Assembly (NCBI RefSeq): GCF_040182365.1
Contig: NZ_CP144460.1
Span: forward strand, 2,356,001-2,420,000
From: Xanthomonas sp. 10-10
GTDB taxonomy: Bacteria; Pseudomonadota; Gammaproteobacteria; Xanthomonadales; Xanthomonadaceae
Length of the DNA: 64,000 nt
Direction: 5' to 3'
Shown: in pieces, positions 63,463 through 64,000 of the stretch
Layout of the letters: every line of letters begins with the position of its first letter
Numbering within the stretch: the first letter of the stretch is position 1
Position numbers and translations under genes: made by a program
The notes under the pieces: generated by a model
The model's input: only the letters and a program-made list of their open reading frames with translations
What the model was told of the DNA's origin: nothing
The model's database searches: none

Positions 63463-63993
63463 CTAGCGCTGCGGCGTCTCGACCTTGGCCACCGATGCCT
63501 GCAGGTTCTGCAGCTCGGTCCAGAGCACCTGGTGGGTATCGCCGGGCTGGCCAAGCGAGAACGCTTGCGCCTGGTACAGGTCGCCGGCATGCAGGGCACG
63601 ATTGGCCAGACGCTGTTGCTCCAGATACTGGCCCAGCCGCTGCTGCACCACTGCAAACTGGCGCGCCTGCTCGCCTTGCGGAGCGCTGGCCTGGAAGTAT
63701 CCGGCATGCCGGGCGATGCGTTGACGCAGATTGCCCATGCGCTCGTCATAGGCCTGCACACGGGCCGCGTCGTGCGCTGCGGCAAGCTGTGCACGCTGGT
63801 CTTCGCGCAATTGCACCAGGTCGATCGCCAGCGACTGCAATGCGCTCACCGGCACGCTGTCCAGCAGCACCGACACCGGTGCAGCCGGTGCGGCAAACGA
63901 GGGCGGCAACGACACGCTCGCTGCCAGCATGGCCACGGCGAACACGGCGCCCAGCATGTTGCGGGCAGAGCGGATGGAGTTGGCGGTATGCAT
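63463..63993 (-). CDS. Exported helical protein of unknown function
   Basis: The 176-residue protein begins with an extended N-terminal region and a hydrophobic segment (MLGAVFAVAMLAASVSL) ending near FAAP, consistent with export. The mature part is mostly helical and rich in Gln, Ala and Arg (LREDQRAQLAAAHDAARVQAYDERMGNLRQRIARHAG), like small periplasmic coiled proteins. I do not recognise a family. Met-13 is an alternative start. It lies about 300 bp upstream of MCP11 in the same orientation, with nothing else recognised in that gap apart from the weak promoter. Confidence 0.7.
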   Translation of the reverse strand: MHTANSIRSARNMLGAVFAVAMLAASVSLPPSFAAPAAPVSVLLDSVPVSALQSLAIDLVQLREDQRAQLAAAHDAARVQAYDERMGNLRQRIARHAGYFQASAPQGEQARQFAVVQQRLGQYLEQQRLANRALHAGDLYQAQAFSLGQPGDTHQVLWTELQNLQASVAKVETPQR

Positions 63994-64000
63994 GCGGACG

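Overview
The window reads as a chromosomal segment of a Xanthomonas species. Coding sequence is high in GC. The first 24 kb carry the rpf cluster (regulation of pathogenicity factors, diffusible signal factor [DSF] quorum sensing) in the order rpfE-recJ-(accessory genes)-rpfD-prfB-lysS-rpfG-rpfC, convergent with rpfB-rpfF, then acnA and acnB. No gene lies between rpfG and rpfC, so there is no rpfH as in X. campestris pv. campestris. That points to another lineage of the genus. The species cannot be fixed from the sequence alone.

Region 1 (1-24.1 kb). Housekeeping genes (recJ, prfB with its programmed +1 frameshift, lysS, two aconitases) are interleaved with DSF signalling genes: RpfF synthase, RpfB acyl-CoA ligase, RpfC hybrid sensor kinase, and RpfG c-di-GMP phosphodiesterase. 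Accessory items are a DUF1176 protein, a membrane acyltransferase divergent from a membrane-anchored LytTR regulator (RpfD-like), a small lipoprotein, a VapBC-type toxin-antitoxin pair between the two aconitase genes, and an alpha/beta hydrolase. RpfC and RpfF look markedly divergent from the forms I remember for the genus, while RpfG and RpfB look typical.

Region 2 (24.1-34.2 kb). All genes are on the minus strand. In transcription order they are ycgR (PilZ), cheW, a small secreted OB-fold-like protein, a chemoreceptor, cheR, cheD, cheB and a PAS-GAF-GGDEF-EAL protein. Adaptation of chemoreceptors is thus encoded beside c-di-GMP control of motility.

Region 3 (34.2-63.2 kb). Ten more methyl-accepting chemotaxis proteins (MCPs), all on the minus strand, bring the total to 11. 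Their signalling tips are nearly identical. Their sensor domains vary (four-helix bundle, CHASE3, single and double Cache, long helical), and their cytoplasmic linkers fall into three types. Eight of the 11 end in a WxxF pentapeptide expected to tether CheR and CheB. By eye I found twelve sigma-28 (FliA)-like promoters, TMAR-N14-16-GCCGNTAN in form, upstream of ycgR, cheW, the OB-fold gene, cheR and most MCPs. The block therefore looks like a late-flagellar regulon in which most receptors keep their own promoter and terminator. One MCP is in an operon with an outer-membrane beta-barrel gene.

Intergenic DNA holds a tandem array of about 375-bp units with nested palindromes (34.3-35.3 kb). A related inverted single copy lies at 2.75-2.94 kb. 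The array runs directly into the stop codon of an MCP that lacks the C-terminal pentapeptide.
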